A DNA stretch of 64,000 nt from Protonemura montana (GCA_947568835.1 OX387604.1:12429076-12493075); one strand, 5' to 3'; positions 23,465-37,800 are shown, numbered from the stretch's first letter. Made by a program: numbers and translations. Notes: a model not told the origin generated them from the sequence alone.

Positions 23465-25800
23465 TTACATACTAGGAATATATTTATTTGTCGCATTTTG
23501 CAATCCGCGTATAACTTGGTCGGTCGTGTCATTCAAGAGCGACCTGGAACTTCGGCCAGCCCAGTCAGCGGGCTCGCTGTGGTGAGGATAATTTATTTTG
23601 TGCCTTGCTATTGACTTCAAAATCAGGGCTGTCACGTAAATGATAAAATAAATACTGAAATATAGCGGTACAAACCAAAGTTTCCTTCCAATATAATAGT
23701 AACTGTACGGCTTCTTATTGAGTCGATCTTCACTCTCGTGATCTTCTATAATTTCCGGTTTCTCCGGTTCCTTATCTTGGTGATGATGATTATGATGTGC
23801 GTGATGTTCATGTTCAGGATATTCATGTTCATATTCATCAGGACCCTGATGATCTGGAGGTTCGAAAAATAATTTTTCGTCCTCATGTTTCGGTGGCTTC
23901 GGTTCTGCCGCTTCCTTTGCCTTTTGTGGTTTTTTTGGCTTTTTCATCTGTTCTTCGTCAGGATGATAGTAGTACTCATTTGTTTCAGGCTGGAAGAGCC
24001 ATTCGTTATGACTCGAATGGTGATTTTTGTACCCTTGGTGAGGTGGTATTTCGGGGCTGGGAGGCATCAATTTTTCAGGAGGATGGTCTCCATGGTCGCT
24101 ATGAAAGAAGTTTTCTGGCTTCGGTTTTGGTTTCGGTTTCGATTTGTGTTTTGGCTTAGGTGGTTTGTATGTGTCCTCGTACGGAAGATGTTCCTCGTGG
24201 ACCATAGGTTTACTTTTAGGGTTGCCATAAGGATGATCCTCATAAGGATTTTCTTCGTACATGGGAGGTTTCTTGGGAGATTTGTAAGGATGATAAGCAG
24301 GAGGACTACCGTCAGGACTCATCGGGCGCTCTTCTGGGGTTGGATCGTACGAATATCCTTTAGGAGGACCTGCTTCGGGTATAGGCTTGTTGGGAGGCAA
24401 AGGAAAAGCCGATGGATTACCATCAGGACTCATCGGGCGCTCTTCTGGGGTTGAGTCGTACGAATATCCTTTAGGAGGACCTGTTTCGGGCATAGGCTTG
24501 TTGGGAGGCGAGGGAAAAGCCGATGGATTACCATCAGGACTCATCGGGCGCTCTTCTGGGGGTGGTTCGTACGAATATCCTTTAGGAGGACCTGTTTCGG
24601 CCACTGGTCTACTTCCTGCCGGAGTATCTAAGAACTTGGCAGGCGAATTTTCTTCCATTATTTCGGAGTTTTGCAGATTATATTTTGTAGGTCCTGATTC
24701 CGATTGCAAGTAAGGAGGGCTTTTCTCAGGTTTCTTTGGTACTGCTGCATCTGAGGGTGGGTAATCATACCCACTGTCGGAAGGTACTGCATCAGATGGG
24801 TTGTAATCAGGTGCGTAGGGAAGAACTGGACCCTGCTGTGGTGGCTTCGCATCTTTAACGTCGTAGCTGGTTATTGGGGAGTCATCACCATACGTTTTCT
24901 GAGGAGGTGGAGGCAAATAAGTGTTTAAAGAATCACTGAAATCGGGCTGGTAAGGAAGCTGCACCGATATTGGTCTTCTCGCCGGTTTTCCTCTACTGAA
25001 CTCAGGTTTCTTAACTCTGTTCCGCGTGCCTGTATATCTTTCCTGAGCGAACTGCGGAATGTTTACAGCCTCTGGTTGGAAAAATGAGTCGTATGACAGT
25101 TTCTTTGGAGGCGTGAAGGCCGCGTCTTTGTAGCTGCGTCCGTCACTAGCTGCATCTTGGAACAGAAAAATCAATGATTGAATAATAAAAAATAATGTAA
25201 AAAACAGGCATTACGCTGAAGGCAAACGCTGTTTGATATTCTTTAACCCTAAAGTTTGTAATTGGAAGCGCTATATACAGTTTTACTTTTATTTGTCCGT
25301 TACAGCGAGCGTCATTAAAATGGAATGCAAACAAAATACGCGCAGTATTTGATTTTGAACAAATATTTCCGTTCCTGCCGACATGCGTTGAAATATTTGA
25401 ATATAGTTTATTAGTATTTTGAAGCATAAACATTCACTTTACCTACGCTGGCTGCTTTCATCGGGGTGTTCTCCATCGTATGGTTATCTGGATAAACTGT
25501 CAAATAAACACTGGAGTTGTCTGGATACACTATTTGTTGTAGCCCGGCGCCTCCACCTTCACAGCAACTGCTATTAGCTGTCACTGGTTCTTCAGTTGTT
25601 GGTTTCACGTTTTCAATCGATGCATTTTCGGCAGGCAGGACACCCGACCTTGATACCTTCGCATAATTTGTCGCAAACATGGACGTGTAGTCTGAGGGAA
25701 GGCTAGGTTTTGACTCACTCTGTCCCAAAACTAGCAGATATAACCCACAAAATAAGAAATTGACTCTGACTCGCCATGTTCCTTCCATGACGATTTCCAC
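23465..25800 (-). CDS. Proline-rich, repeat-bearing single-pass membrane protein, 682 residues, unknown family
   Basis: Exon 25800-25443 ends GTA G|GTAAAG and exon 25155-23465 follows the acceptor CTGTTCCAAG; the junction is in phase 1. A second in-frame ATG at 25788 (MEGTWRVR) places a signal peptide (VNFLFCGLYLLVLG) closer to the N-terminus. The ectodomain is disordered: N-glycosylation sites, then Pro/Tyr/Lys-rich sequence with three tandem 36-residue repeats (PPKGYSY...EERPMSPDG), a Lys-Pro tract (KHKSKPKPKPKP) and a His-rich acidic stretch (HHAHHNHHHQ). A membrane helix (WFVPLYFSIYFIIYVTALI) near residues 610-635 leads to a basic tail of about 45 residues. The composition suggests a cuticle- or matrix-facing surface protein, but that is inference. 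I do not recognise the family. Confidence 0.7.
24301..24600 (-). repeat. Three in-frame 108-bp tandem repeats within the proline-rich gene
   Basis: Three head-to-tail copies of about 108 bp encode 36-residue units sharing PPKGYSY, EERPMSPDG and NKP. They differ at few positions, so the duplication is recent or the copies are kept alike by gene conversion. Confidence 0.85.
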
Positions 25801-27227
25801 GTTTATGGCACATGAAAGATGAAAAACACATCCTTTTTATAAAGATGATCGTGAGTGATGTGTCCCTGTGAATTGTCTGGTGTGGTGGGGGTTGTTTTGA
25901 GTCTCCTTCCCTTCATTCAAATGCACGACACACGTTATCACGAAGGCATTACCATATGTACGGTACATATATATCGGTACATGCATTAGCATAGAATATC
26001 TCCGTTAGCGACGGCCAACGCGGTAATCAGGTGTATGCATCTTCTGGACATTGCCGGCCATGTGTTGACCAGGTAATTAGGAAACAGCGATCTCTGCGAG
26101 TTGCGACTAAGTTCCCCCTCGCGCCTCCGCCGTAGCCACCTCTTATCTCACTTCCCATTGATAATGAATGTCGAAATCCATTGCAAATGCCAAGAAAAAA
26201 ACAAAACGGGAGACTCAATCATAAGGTAATGTCGATGCCACGAATTTTATGTCAGAGAGCATATTTTCAGTTTCCATCATTTTAAATATTATTTATTTAC
26301 AGAATAATTTCACAAAACATAATGCAGAGTTACACTTGGTACTATTAGTAAAATATATTTTACAAGTTGTGTAACTTCTAGTATAATCATTATCATTTAA
26401 ACGTGCATCTTGTTTCACGGCCTTAGTTACACTAAAATACTGAATTCGTGCTAATGAAAGACATATTACTTGCTATTAGTGCACAAAGTTACAACAAAAA
26501 ATAGGTAATTTCGATTTGTACGGACATAAAAAAAATATTAATTGTGCTCTTGCAAAATTGCGAGTGCCATCCCTTTTCATAGCATCAGGGAATGGTCCAC
26601 TCACGTAAATATGCAGAATCAAAAAATGTGCGGTGCCTTATTGTAAATAAAAGTATACAGTATTAAAGCAGGTTACGGCTTATGATCACAGATTGGAAAA
26701 ACAAATATTCTGTGCAACGCAAGGAAATAGGCTCATAAGAAGTAATATCCGTAATAAATATATTTTTGATTAAAACTGAGAACAGTAAATAATAATGCAG
26801 TTCTTTTAATTATCTGCGTGCTTCAACTCCTGGTCATCGTGGTTTAGGTTATAAGTTTCACATGGTTTACGATAGGTGCAAGGCTATTCTAGAGGAGCAC
26901 ATGGGCATCGAATTCAGAATCTTGTCTGATTCCGTAAATGACCGATCCGGTGACAAAATAATATAATTTGATTTCGAGTGAAAATTTTATACTTTTAGCG
27001 GAGATATTGAAGTGTCTTTCAATGTCTGTTCTATCCAAATATTGATACCAACCACTCTTTTGTAGTAATTTGAAAAACAAAAAACATCCCTCGGTAAATG
27101 TCAGTAAATAATCGGGAGAATGCATTTTATGCTTTCTGATTCATTTTAATTTGCAAATAAGCCCCTGCTTGAGTCAACTATTCGCGAAAATATTCTTGAA
27201 TCAACCTACAGTCCACAATCTACTTGC
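25801..27227. other. Noncoding stretch upstream of the proline-rich gene
   Basis: AT-rich sequence holding the presumed promoter of the proline-rich gene and the 3' UTR of the MFSD6-like gene. No coding exon is supported. Confidence 0.4.
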
Positions 27228-30200
27228 TCACTCCTTTTTTTCTGTGGAGCTAGGCCCACGCTCTTCCAAAATGTTCCCGTCCTGTTCATTATCAGAAACA
27301 AATCCAAGGTTTACTTCCTCCTTTCTTCTTTCGTGAGATTGTTCTTCTTTAATCACATCGACACTAAGGATTCCATTTTCTTTCACTTCACTCCCTACGT
27401 TGCCGTAAGTTTTATTTACTTCGATTTTATTAATGGGTAAGATTTCATTTTTAAAGTCGTTACTTTTAGGAACTCCGTTTGGCTTTGCTTGCGTAGTCAT
27501 GGCGTTCAAACTGCCCAGATCTACCGCGACTACATCAGCCACCGTGGTCTTTGGCTTCTTCTTCACTATATCATTACCCTCCCTCATCGGCCGCTTTAGC
27601 AAAAAGAACTTGTTGAAGAAGAAATAAATAAATCCAACGATTAGACACATGACGGCAAATATTCTGTAAGTCTGACGTGTTCCAAAACCTTTCATCAAAT
27701 AGCCGCCGACCAAACTCCCAGCTCCTTTGCCTGAAACAGAAACGCAAAGATTGTAAATTCTCCATTGAAAGATCCTTCTTAGCAACTATGGCTTCACAGA
27801 ATCTCCGTCTAGGTTAGGCTAATCATCATCCTAATCATCACCCAGTCATTCCCCGAGCTATAACACCAGTGCCACAGGGCCCTTTGTTAAGACAATGCGT
27901 CGTTAAACTCAATAAAATCAACCAACCAATAAATCCATCAGAACCTCAAATAGAATTTCATTTCAGGATATGTATTACACGGAGTTGTATTTTGTGCAGA
28001 GCAGTGGATTTTATAAGTCTATCGCCTGGAAATATATCCGTTACTTTGTGAAATTACCCTGGGTACCTGCCACCAATGTACCACCAATGTACGGTGAGAC
28101 CCATTGTAGAAGTAGGGGTCTTATTCTACATATTTTCTTTATCTTCTAGAACTTTTGAGAACTTTTTGGGTAATGATAAGTGGTATTGCCCACGTTCTTA
28201 ATCTGGATGCCGAAATGGAAAGGGTTGACACTCACCAACGCCGTAGTAAAGCCCTCCAAGCAGCCCTTGGATGCTGGTGTCTGTTGTTGTCGTTGAAAGC
28301 TTTGCAGCGTAGGTCACAGCGGCGGTAAAGCTAAGAGATGAAGTGACAGACTCCATAGCTTCAAAGATCAGGCACAGCCATGGGTTGTAGATCAGAGAAT
28401 AGCCTGAAAAGGAATATTTCACAGTTTCACTATATTGGCAAACACAAAACGCTGCCTTCGACGACAGCAAGGCACTTGGATAGACAACTTTAGATACAGC
28501 AAAGTATTGCTGAGTGCATACACTGCTGACTCTAAGTTACACTTCGATTTTAAATGTCCAATATGGCATGAATATGGAATGCTTTGGCAAATTGCTATCA
28601 CATTTACCTGTAAGTCGAATTGCGTAGAATATAAATCCGATGAATAGCACATTAGCATGGCCTATTCGATTAATAATTGGTCCAGAGAGAACTAAAAGGG
28701 GAATTCCCGCGATTCCACCCACTGTAATTGTGATTCCCATCAAGGACCTTGAAGCGCCAAGGTCCTGCAGAAGCCAAAACAGGAAGCTTTCCAAATATCC
28801 CCACGCGGTTCCTGTAAGTAACAATGACATAATGAATGATTATAACAATTAAATCGCGCGGTGCGTTGTATTTCTGCATGCGGCTAATTGCGGCTTGTCG
28901 TATTTCTTGATGAAAGGCAAATAAACATAATGACAGGGAATTTAAGTTCAGAACGACACAGACGTGTCATTGTTTTATAATTAGCATGGTAATTTTTTAG
29001 TTTTCGGAAAAAATGTATTTAAGTAGACTTTTCGTATTACCCAAAACGAATATTGCAACAAACAATGCCACAATTTCTGCGTTTCTCAAAACCGCAAGTA
29101 CATCCTGAACCACGTTAGTTGCCGGTGCTTTGAATTCCAGATTAATAGTCAACATTAAAAACGCACTCGCTATTTTCAGGAAAGCATACAGATAAAATGC
29201 TGGTCTGTAATGAAGATTGTACATGTTGTTAGCAAGTCATTATCTCTGCAATTGGTAAAGGTGCAACACCGAAACGCTATACTGATTGTCGCTAAATTAT
29301 ATTTCTCACCTGAAGTCAGTGTAACCTTTTCCTTGACTCGCATAATCAATCAGCATGCCAGACAATGGCGAACTAATCATTCCGCCGATTGTAGCGTAGA
29401 TCCTTTGTAACCCGTAATCGGCATTGTGCTCTCTCAATATCGCAATCACTGCTCCTTCGAACATGGCAAACGCCGTGCCTCCAATCACGCCGATAAATAC
29501 GCGAATTATTAAGTACACCCAGAAGGTCAGTTGCGGGTCATAGACGATTTCGGCTTTTAGGTTCGAACACAGCTGTTTGCGCGGCACAGTAAGCAGGCAC
29601 CTTGGTTGACACCGTCCGAGAACCAGCGTCTTTTCGATCTCTAGATTATTGTCTGGATTACGTACAGGGACGCTCACCAAGACAGTCTGGCCCAGCTGTA
29701 ACCCAAGACATTAAGTACATATTATCTATCCAAAGAACTTCGAATAATTTGTATTTTTTGAGGAAACATTTTAGAGGAGCTTGATTGTGTAACAAATGAT
29801 TTTACATACTTCGTTATAAACGTTGTTACATGTGACATTTTGCATGTGGCGTATGCTTTCTGGCTCTTTTCTCTTCAGAGCGTCGTGCCATTGCTTGATA
29901 CTCAAAGATTGGAACTCCTCTCGGCTTGAAACAGAACTATGGGCTTTTTTCACTTGCATCAAGTTGAGATTGTACATCTTCTTTCCTTGGAAAAACGACG
30001 ACACGCCTTCCTTGACGTCTCCCCTCATCCCAAAATCACACCGATGTGAATTACCCGTTGCATTATCAGAACAATCCATATTGTACAAGCCAGTTGTCGG
30101 GAAAAAGTATAAAGAGTTAGTTAAATTTCGAATCGATGTCCTGTAGTGGACATTGTTTTCCATGTTCCGAAAATCCCTCATATCATTTTTCTTCGCTGGC

Positions 30201-31828
30201 ATATCATCAAGTGTCAGTTTATAATAATAGGTGTCAGTCTTATTTTCAGCAGTGGTTTTAATTGCTACATCATAGCTTCTTGCACTCAAAACTCTTTCAT
30301 ACTCGCGAGAGTCGCTGTTTTGTAGAGGCTCGCACGCAAAACCACATGACTCGAGCCTAGTTTCGATCTCACGAGAAGACGCGCTCCCGTGGTCACAAGG
30401 CTCGCTTTCCACGATGCTGAAGCTGAGAGGGTACTGCGATGATCCTAGTATGTTACTGCCGCCTCCGCCGCACCCTACGTCCAGAATGCTGCGGTCAGGG
30501 TACGTGATAGTAATTCTTCCCACCGGCACCAACAGCAACAGCAGGGCAGCGCCACCCCCAAGCGCAGAAAATATCGATAGCAGAATCTGCAAGGAAATGT
30601 GAATTTTGTTACATAGTGGAAGGGCTAGGCGCAAAACGTATTCACACTGAAATCGGCGCGATAATATGTTAGATATTGGTAAGAATCCGTTCGATCATTT
30701 AACTTGACCTTACACGCAAATCATTTGGTATGCAGGTCACATTTCTTTCGCGTAATACAAATGCAATGCAATATAATGGACGTGGCCACGCTGTGCAGGT
30801 GCTTTTTCGGTCATACCTATTATTTGACAAATAACCACGCCTAATTGGAAAAATAATACTTATTATATGAGCGAAGTATCACGTCAAAGAATCGACTTGC
30901 AAAATTTCACCGTTTCAAGGCAATTACTAATATATCTCAAATCATTTAATCCAAATTGTTGCGGCATGTGTGCACCACCTATGGACTATTGTTAAGTTTT
31001 TTTACTCGAGTTCATTGGCTAATTTTATCCACCACACAGAATGTGTCGTATTGTTTAATTATTCATTGTTAGATTGACTTTTCAGTCACAATTTTTTGCA
31101 AGTTGTTGCGAAATTTATCGTCTCTGGAGTTTAGAGAGCCGTGTGTAACTGTGTCAGGAGGTCGCCTCTTGGTTTTATTCACTCTGGCCAGTGGGTACGC
31201 ATGGTCCATCGTTCAAAAATTGGGCTTTGTTCATCAATCAGCTACTGATTGGATAATTCATTTATTTATAGTAATAATAATAATAATTCCGTTTATTATC
31301 AGCGAGTATTAGGTCAGATACCATTTTGCTCTAACCGTTTGGGAAATTGGCGCATAAAGGCAGCACATGCAGGGAATTTTTGCCTGTGAAACTTGAAAAT
31401 TGTTCAGGATGAGAGTTGATACCTTAAAATTTCCGATTTTATCAGCTACCATCCCAGCCAGTGGGGGCATAATGATGGCTATCACCGGAGTAACGGCAGA
31501 CATAATTGCTGTCTCTTCCACATTGATGCCCAGCTCGCGCATGTGGATTGTAAGGTAAGGGTACAGCACAAAGATAGCTAGAATCAAAAGAATCTTGTTA
31601 TTCGTTGGTCTGGTTGTTGTGACCATAGCCAAGGAATCGCATTGAATCGATTTCCGATCCCCCCCCCCCCCCCCCTCTCCTATTTACCCAAAACCAAATA
31701 GTATAAGTTCACTTACTCGATGCATGGACGAAGAAAAGTAGTTTTAGTGGTAAAAGTTGTTTGTACTGGAAATCCTTGGTTATCCGCTGGAAGAATTTCT
31801 TCGTGAAAGTAGAGGCAACGGAAGCCAT
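27228..31828 (-). CDS. Mfsd6: MFSD6-like major facilitator superfamily transporter, 822 residues
   Basis: Eight exons, minus: 31828-31717, 31577-31423, 30586-29810, 29695-29310, 29204-29041, 28811-28608, 28403-28236, 27730-27228. All phases match and the total is 823 codons with the stop. The N-terminus has the MFSD6 pattern: LPLKLLFFVHA, then FVLYPYLTIHMRELG, then PPLAGMVADKIG, the conserved loop between helices 2 and 3. About 225 hydrophilic residues with N-glycosylation sites follow helix 3, matching the large loop typical of MFSD6. Later motifs include PLSGMLIDYAS, GYLESFLFWLLQDLGAS and QGLLGGLYYGVGKGAGSL, the MFSD6 glycine-rich signature. About 12 helices are seen, then a charged cytoplasmic tail of about 120 residues. 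It is a multipass membrane protein and its substrate is unknown. The start MASVAS was chosen; MCKM just upstream is possible. Confidence 0.85.
31659..31675. repeat. C17 homopolymer
   Basis: Seventeen C in a row lie in the first intron of the MFSD6-like gene, between the exons ending at 31717 and starting at 31577. Confidence 0.9.
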
Positions 31829-34800
31829 TTTACACATGTATTTGACAAGAAATGGAAGTAAATATGATATCGTGCTGTCGTGATCTGTGCTTTGCTTCAA
31901 TTCAAAGCACAGAAAATGGGCATCATATTTCTTCTCTGATAACTTATATGATTTCAGTGATGGCTCCTGGAAAAAAGAAATAATATTAAAAGTTCATTGC
32001 ATATGCTCAATTTTTGGCGTCGTCTTACGGCTACGAAAACTAGTGAGCTAAGAAATTGGCACCTTGAAGACAAAAACTTTAATCAAATATATCTACTAAA
32101 TTGACGAAGCAGAACAATAGGTATCGAAAACAATCGTTGAAATTTACCTAAAGTGTCTGATCTATTAATGATTGAAGGTTCGATTTGAGTGATTTTAACT
32201 TTCTCTTTAATGATTAGTTGTTACCAAATGGATGGTGAATGTAACAGATGCAATCGATATGTAAGGCATGCAGCAGATTATGCATTGTAATTGCGTTTAT
32301 TATTACCTATCACGTTCACAACACAAGTCTTATCGCGCCGCTGCCTCGATTGAGGTGTTACTTGTATAAGTGTCAAGTTCATTGCCAGCGCGCTTAGCTG
32401 ACATTTATACTTTCACTCAGCTGATTCTTAGCCAACGTTTTCAATTTTATTTTAATAAGTCACACGAGATCTGTGATTTAATATGCCGCACCGAATTAGC
32501 GTAAAGCAAGTTTTTGTTTGTTATAAGATTATTACCTATCACCATTTTTATCGAGTTTTTAAAAGATCTTTGGAAAGAATGTGTTTTAAATAAAATCAGC
32601 TATTGAGTCTCGATTTTTTTCCAGTGCATCATATTCCCTGTTTGCTTCATTATATTTCTCCCGGAAAATAGCTTCGAAAGCTAGTACATACGTGGTCAAC
32701 CCATGCAAGCACTAGATCTACAAAAAGGATAAAGACTTATTACATGCAATTATCAGAGAAATACAGGATATATAATAATCTTCTGGCAAACATTGTTGGT
32801 GTTGAGTTCCGAGCATGGTTCGGTGGGCAAGCCGGCCGCTAGCATTGGTACAGTGGATTTAAGGTTACACTTCCTTGTTTGAATAATTAGATGCTGTCTT
32901 ATCGCCGTGTTCGCTAAAAAATAGACTCCTTGCTTTCGCGACTTTCTGGCCAAACGGATACAATTGATTGAACTCGCTCTAGCATCGTACTGTTTGCTGG
33001 AAGGAGTTGTAAAACACGATCAATTGTAGCGCCGGTGAAACTCATAACTAATTTCGATATAAGATAATATTTATACTTTTGCCGATGATTTTATAATAAT
33101 ATGATAGATTATATCGAATGAGGCATAAATCTATACATAAAAGATAATTTATGACAAGAAGAGAGAAGTGACCCCCCAGTTCAGAGGCCACTGCGCCCTA
33201 GTGTCTCCTAATGTGTCCCAGTCTGCCCCAGTGTGCTCCAGTTGGACCCAGTGTGCCTCAATTTACCCCATTGTGCCCTATTTTACCCCAGTGCACCCCA
33301 GTGCCCCCCAGTGCCCCAAATGCACCTCAGTGTGCCCCAGTTTGCTCTAATGAAACTCCATCCAGCGACCACTGTATCCCAGTTCAGTCGCCAATGTGCC
33401 CCAATGTGCCTCAGTATGCCCCAGTGTCCCAGTGGCCCAATGTGCCCCAGTGTTTCACAATTCAGTCGCCCGTGTGCTTTAGTGGGTCCGGTACTTCCAG
33501 TGCGCCCCAGAGCGCCCAATGTGCTCTAGTGTGCCCCAGTGTGTCCTAGTAGCATCTGAGTTCGAGCCATCAAATCAAAGGGAATTAAATCTCATGGTCG
33601 CTCTCCTTGGCTATATAAGAGCAATCTCCCATGAAGATCATGCAAATTATTGTATAATACTAATCTGCCCATTGCATGGCAGCGCCCCCTCCTCCTCTGT
33701 CAATCTGCTTTCTTAGAAGCCAGCCGGCCTTATCCTTCTTCGTTCCGACCTACACTTGCTCAGTGCGCCTTGCAGGGACAAAAATGCAACCAAATAGAAT
33801 ATTTCCGTAGACAAGCTTATCTTATATTAACTCTAGGACATAGAACACTTTATTAATCGCCTAGGTCATATTAGAAATCTCTGTCTCCCATGGACATTTA
33901 CGAATGACCTGTGGTTTTACTGTACCTGTCAAGTTAAGTTCTTCAAGGCAACTATGCGTGTAGAATGACCAGATGGTTGCGTAAAAACATTCGAGTAAAT
34001 ATTGCCAAATACAATTATGCGTTAAGGATTGTCCACATAATGCATTTATCATTACTGTTATTGGAATGCCACTTTTTGATAAGTTTACTCCTCCTGCATT
34101 GTAGCGATATCCCGGATACCACGCGAATCTCATTATCGCAGAATGCGATGTCAATTGAACATACGGCGTATTCACAGTCACATACCGTGATCGTTTTTCA
34201 TTGAGGTAATCATTCGATCCATTCCTCCATTTCCCTTTAATCACTCTAACACTTTTTCATCCAAATCAGCTGATTATCGGATTGAACTGGCAATACATTT
34301 GTCATTAATTGGTGCATTGTGACGACTAACTAACTGACTAACTGCATCAATGAATAATTGACCGTTTAGATATTTTGGCTAGAGAGTCATTGATGTTTTG
34401 AAATTCAAATGCAACGTCATTACGCTCGAGCGCCCATGCAGTTCGATCGGTGCTATCAACAGTCGCAGAATGTAGATTGCACATTTCAGTTTTCCGAACG
34501 CTTCAAATTAACCCCCATTAAAGAAACGGAAACGCCATGATTTCATCATGTTGGAAAAGTGAGCGGCTTTTAGTTGAGGCGGAATGATTTGAAAGCGATC
34601 ACTATTGGATTGTGCTTCGTTGCGTTCTGTGTTTTACTTATTTCTTATTATTTACTTATATGTCTTATATATTTTATACCTGGGGCTGGCGCGGAAACGG
34701 GAACGGGATCGAAAATTCGTCTAGAAAATGTGTCTGGTGTTTGTATAGTTTCAGACAAGCTTATTTTTACCGGAAATAGTCACAGAGTTATAATGAATAT

Positions 34801-37800
34801 CCAAATCCGGTCACTGGGACAAAAAGTAAATTTTTGTTCCAGAGTTTGTACATTTTTCCTGCCCACGTTTTTTTTTCTCTTATGTATGCTGCTTGCAGCC
34901 GGTAATTTTGATTTTCTTCTGCGTCCTTGCAGGTGTTTGCTTTATTTATAATTGTCCTCCAAAAGTTTTTTTTTTATTACATCATACCTAGCGTTGATGT
35001 GGATTGGGATCTGATTTCGTGCGCGACATGATGGCATGAAAATATAATATGTGCACCTAGCTCGTAATTTTTTTTTCATCTAAATTAAATGAAAATATGA
35101 CCTTGACAGATAATTTTTCAAATGTAGGCAAAGTATAATGACAGAAGCATAGTGGTGTTATTAAATTAATTAAATATTAATCGAGTCGAGTATAGCAAAG
35201 CAATCAACGATTCTTCTCTAAAACAGCTCAGAGACAGGTGCATTTCTGAAATAAGTTTCTCGTTCAATTTATTTTACTTAGCCAAAAGACAGGCTAAAAA
35301 TTAATTTAGTTGTCTTCTCGTCAGACATCTCATCTCCTAAGAGTGAAGCAAAATGTTTTGATTCTTCCCTTTACTAAATTCGTGTATACTTTACTTAAAG
35401 ACTTAACTTTCGAACTAACTTACATTTTGCAAATGCATGCAACGTCTACAATTTAGCGGTGACAAAAGTGTTGGCCTCAATTTACCTATCTTAATTGTAC
35501 CTTCCACCTGATCTACACCGTTATTAGAGAGATGCGATATGAAGTAACTTGAAACTGACTCCTGGAAGAGTAGCCAGGTCACAGAAACGGCATGCCAGAG
35601 ACCCAGAAATCCTGCGTAGAGGACTCGTGCGGTGACCAGTTAGTATGTTTTGACTTGACTAAAATGTAAGTCTCATTGATATTGTCATATTGTGACCTGT
35701 TTACCAATTGTAAACAATGTGTGATAACAATTCCTTTCGGAAACTTTGTATCAACTAAACCAACAGTAACAGATCCAAAAATAGAAACATTATTAATTTA
35801 GAATGACGAAATCACAGTTGCATAGCTAACATGAAGCTAAAAATTTAATTGGAAACTGTGTTACAGAACGAAGTGTATTATTTTCATGTAACCTTACCTC
35901 ATTTTCGTACCACTATTCAAACGACAGATGAATATCGGTGAAACAATACCACTCACATGGTAGTAAGCCGCCAAAATATTGAAGCACTTTTAAATAAACA
36001 ATTCGAAAAATTAGAACAATTTCGCTTGTGTTGCGTACAGAGCACTTACGGAGCAAGCTGCGGTTATGTGAAGACTAACAGTTACTTATTTTATTTGATA
36101 CTAAATAAGACATTATGCCTACCATTTTCCCCACCTCTAGCGGACGCCGTGGACATTAGGTCTGCAATTGTGCACTGGTTGTAGCAGGGATTGAGGAGAA
36201 ACGTACTACGGCTAGTAACCAAACCAGCACCTACCTACTGAGCAAAGTGACATTTTGTTGCAAAAATGAGATACGCTTCGTAGGAAACCTTGCGTGATTC
36301 GAGGTATTGAAATATAGGGACTCTTTCGGTCACGTGTTGGAGCTATCAATATATCAGTTTATCTCACGCTGTTGGTATTGATAATTACGAGAAAAACGCT
36401 TGTTAAAATCATGGCGATTTTAGTCCAGTCATTCCGCTTTTGACGAAAATGCCATTTCGGTTTGTACACACGCGATTTGTGTATTCAGTAATTATTCAGT
36501 AAAAATATCAGCAAATTAAATTAAATTATTGCATAACTTATACATTGTAACACAGTGACTGACATTTTTGAAATGCAATTATCTTTATGCTGGATCTTTG
36601 TCATACAACTTCATAGCTGAAAAAATATACCCGGGTCAGGAACAGAAGGATACTGGTGATTTTTTCCCAAGGATAAATAATTGGTAGAATGAATTAAACA
36701 CATTTTTGATGCTTAGTATCATAGTATGTAATCCGATCATTTTATTGATTGTATTATTTTGCCTTTAGTATGTACATCAAGTCATTCATAAGTCATAAAT
36801 ACTTAACCATAATAGGCATTATCATTTCCCACTTAAAGTATGTTTTGGATGGAATGTAGCAATTAAAAATATTGTAATTTTATTCGCCAATCTATACCGT
36901 AATTCGATATTACCTTTTGCAAATTTACCTAAGTTAGCAAAAAGATCAAGCTTCATGGCTGAGCAAGTATTTGAGTAATAGATGAGAATCTGGTAGCCAA
37001 ATATTAATGGAGATTCTCTTCCCATAAGATGGTCGCAAGTCTCGATCAGATCCTTCCGAAACTGACCGAAACGAATGGGAATTCATAATAATTTAACACA
37101 TTACACATTCTGTGCTATTTGACCAGAGATATATTATTTAAAAAAGCAGCTTAGCACGATTCATCACTTTCTCTTTAAAAGATTGTGAAGCAAAATGTGT
37201 ACCGTATTCTCTCAGGTGATGAAAATGCAACTCGTTGGAACGACGGTTAGTTCGTCGTCAATGAAAATAGCCGTGCGTGTGAAAACGATGAAAAGTTACA
37301 AAATTTCTGTGCAATCACGTGTTAATATTATTACAATTGTTATGTTATATAATGTTATTAATATTATTATTATCATTACATTTGATTCCTACACCATTTA
37401 TTAAATGACATGAGGAGAGAAAACGAAGCTACAGTTCAGAAAGATTTTGGTGTTCAAACGTGAAATGCACTTAAAATAGGCAAAAACCGTTACAATATCG
37501 ATCCAATATTTGGCGAGAGTGTAGTGAAATGTGGTGGTGGTGGGTACGCACTTTTAGTTTTGCTGAGAAGACAATGTCAATAAAACACATGTTTTCTAAA
37601 AGCACACACTTATTATCGGAGAACAATGATCATACAAAAATTCCCGTGATCACAATTTCGTTCTTTTTCGTTACGTCATCTTAATTGGCTTTTATTAGGA
37701 TTGACTGAATTTCTTTGAAATGTTTGAGCATTTTGATAATATAGTGAACAACAAACACTAATAAATTACCAATTATTTCCCTCATTTCTACTAAAATTTG

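Noticed and set aside
23797-24713. Plus-strand open frames up to 189 codons opposite the proline-rich gene
   Set aside because: Shadow of the repetitive coding strand; the minus strand has signal peptide, helix, splice sites and a poly(A) signal.
33168-33549. Cys/Pro-rich plus-strand frames that look like a small secreted protein
   Set aside because: By-product of the decamer minisatellite; three frames are equally open.
33195-33550. CRISPR-like array
   Set aside because: Units are contiguous 10-mers without spacers, in a eukaryotic setting.
34574-34951. 125-codon hydrophobic plus-strand frame
   Set aside because: No ATG at its start, no recognisable domain, composition expected of T-rich DNA.
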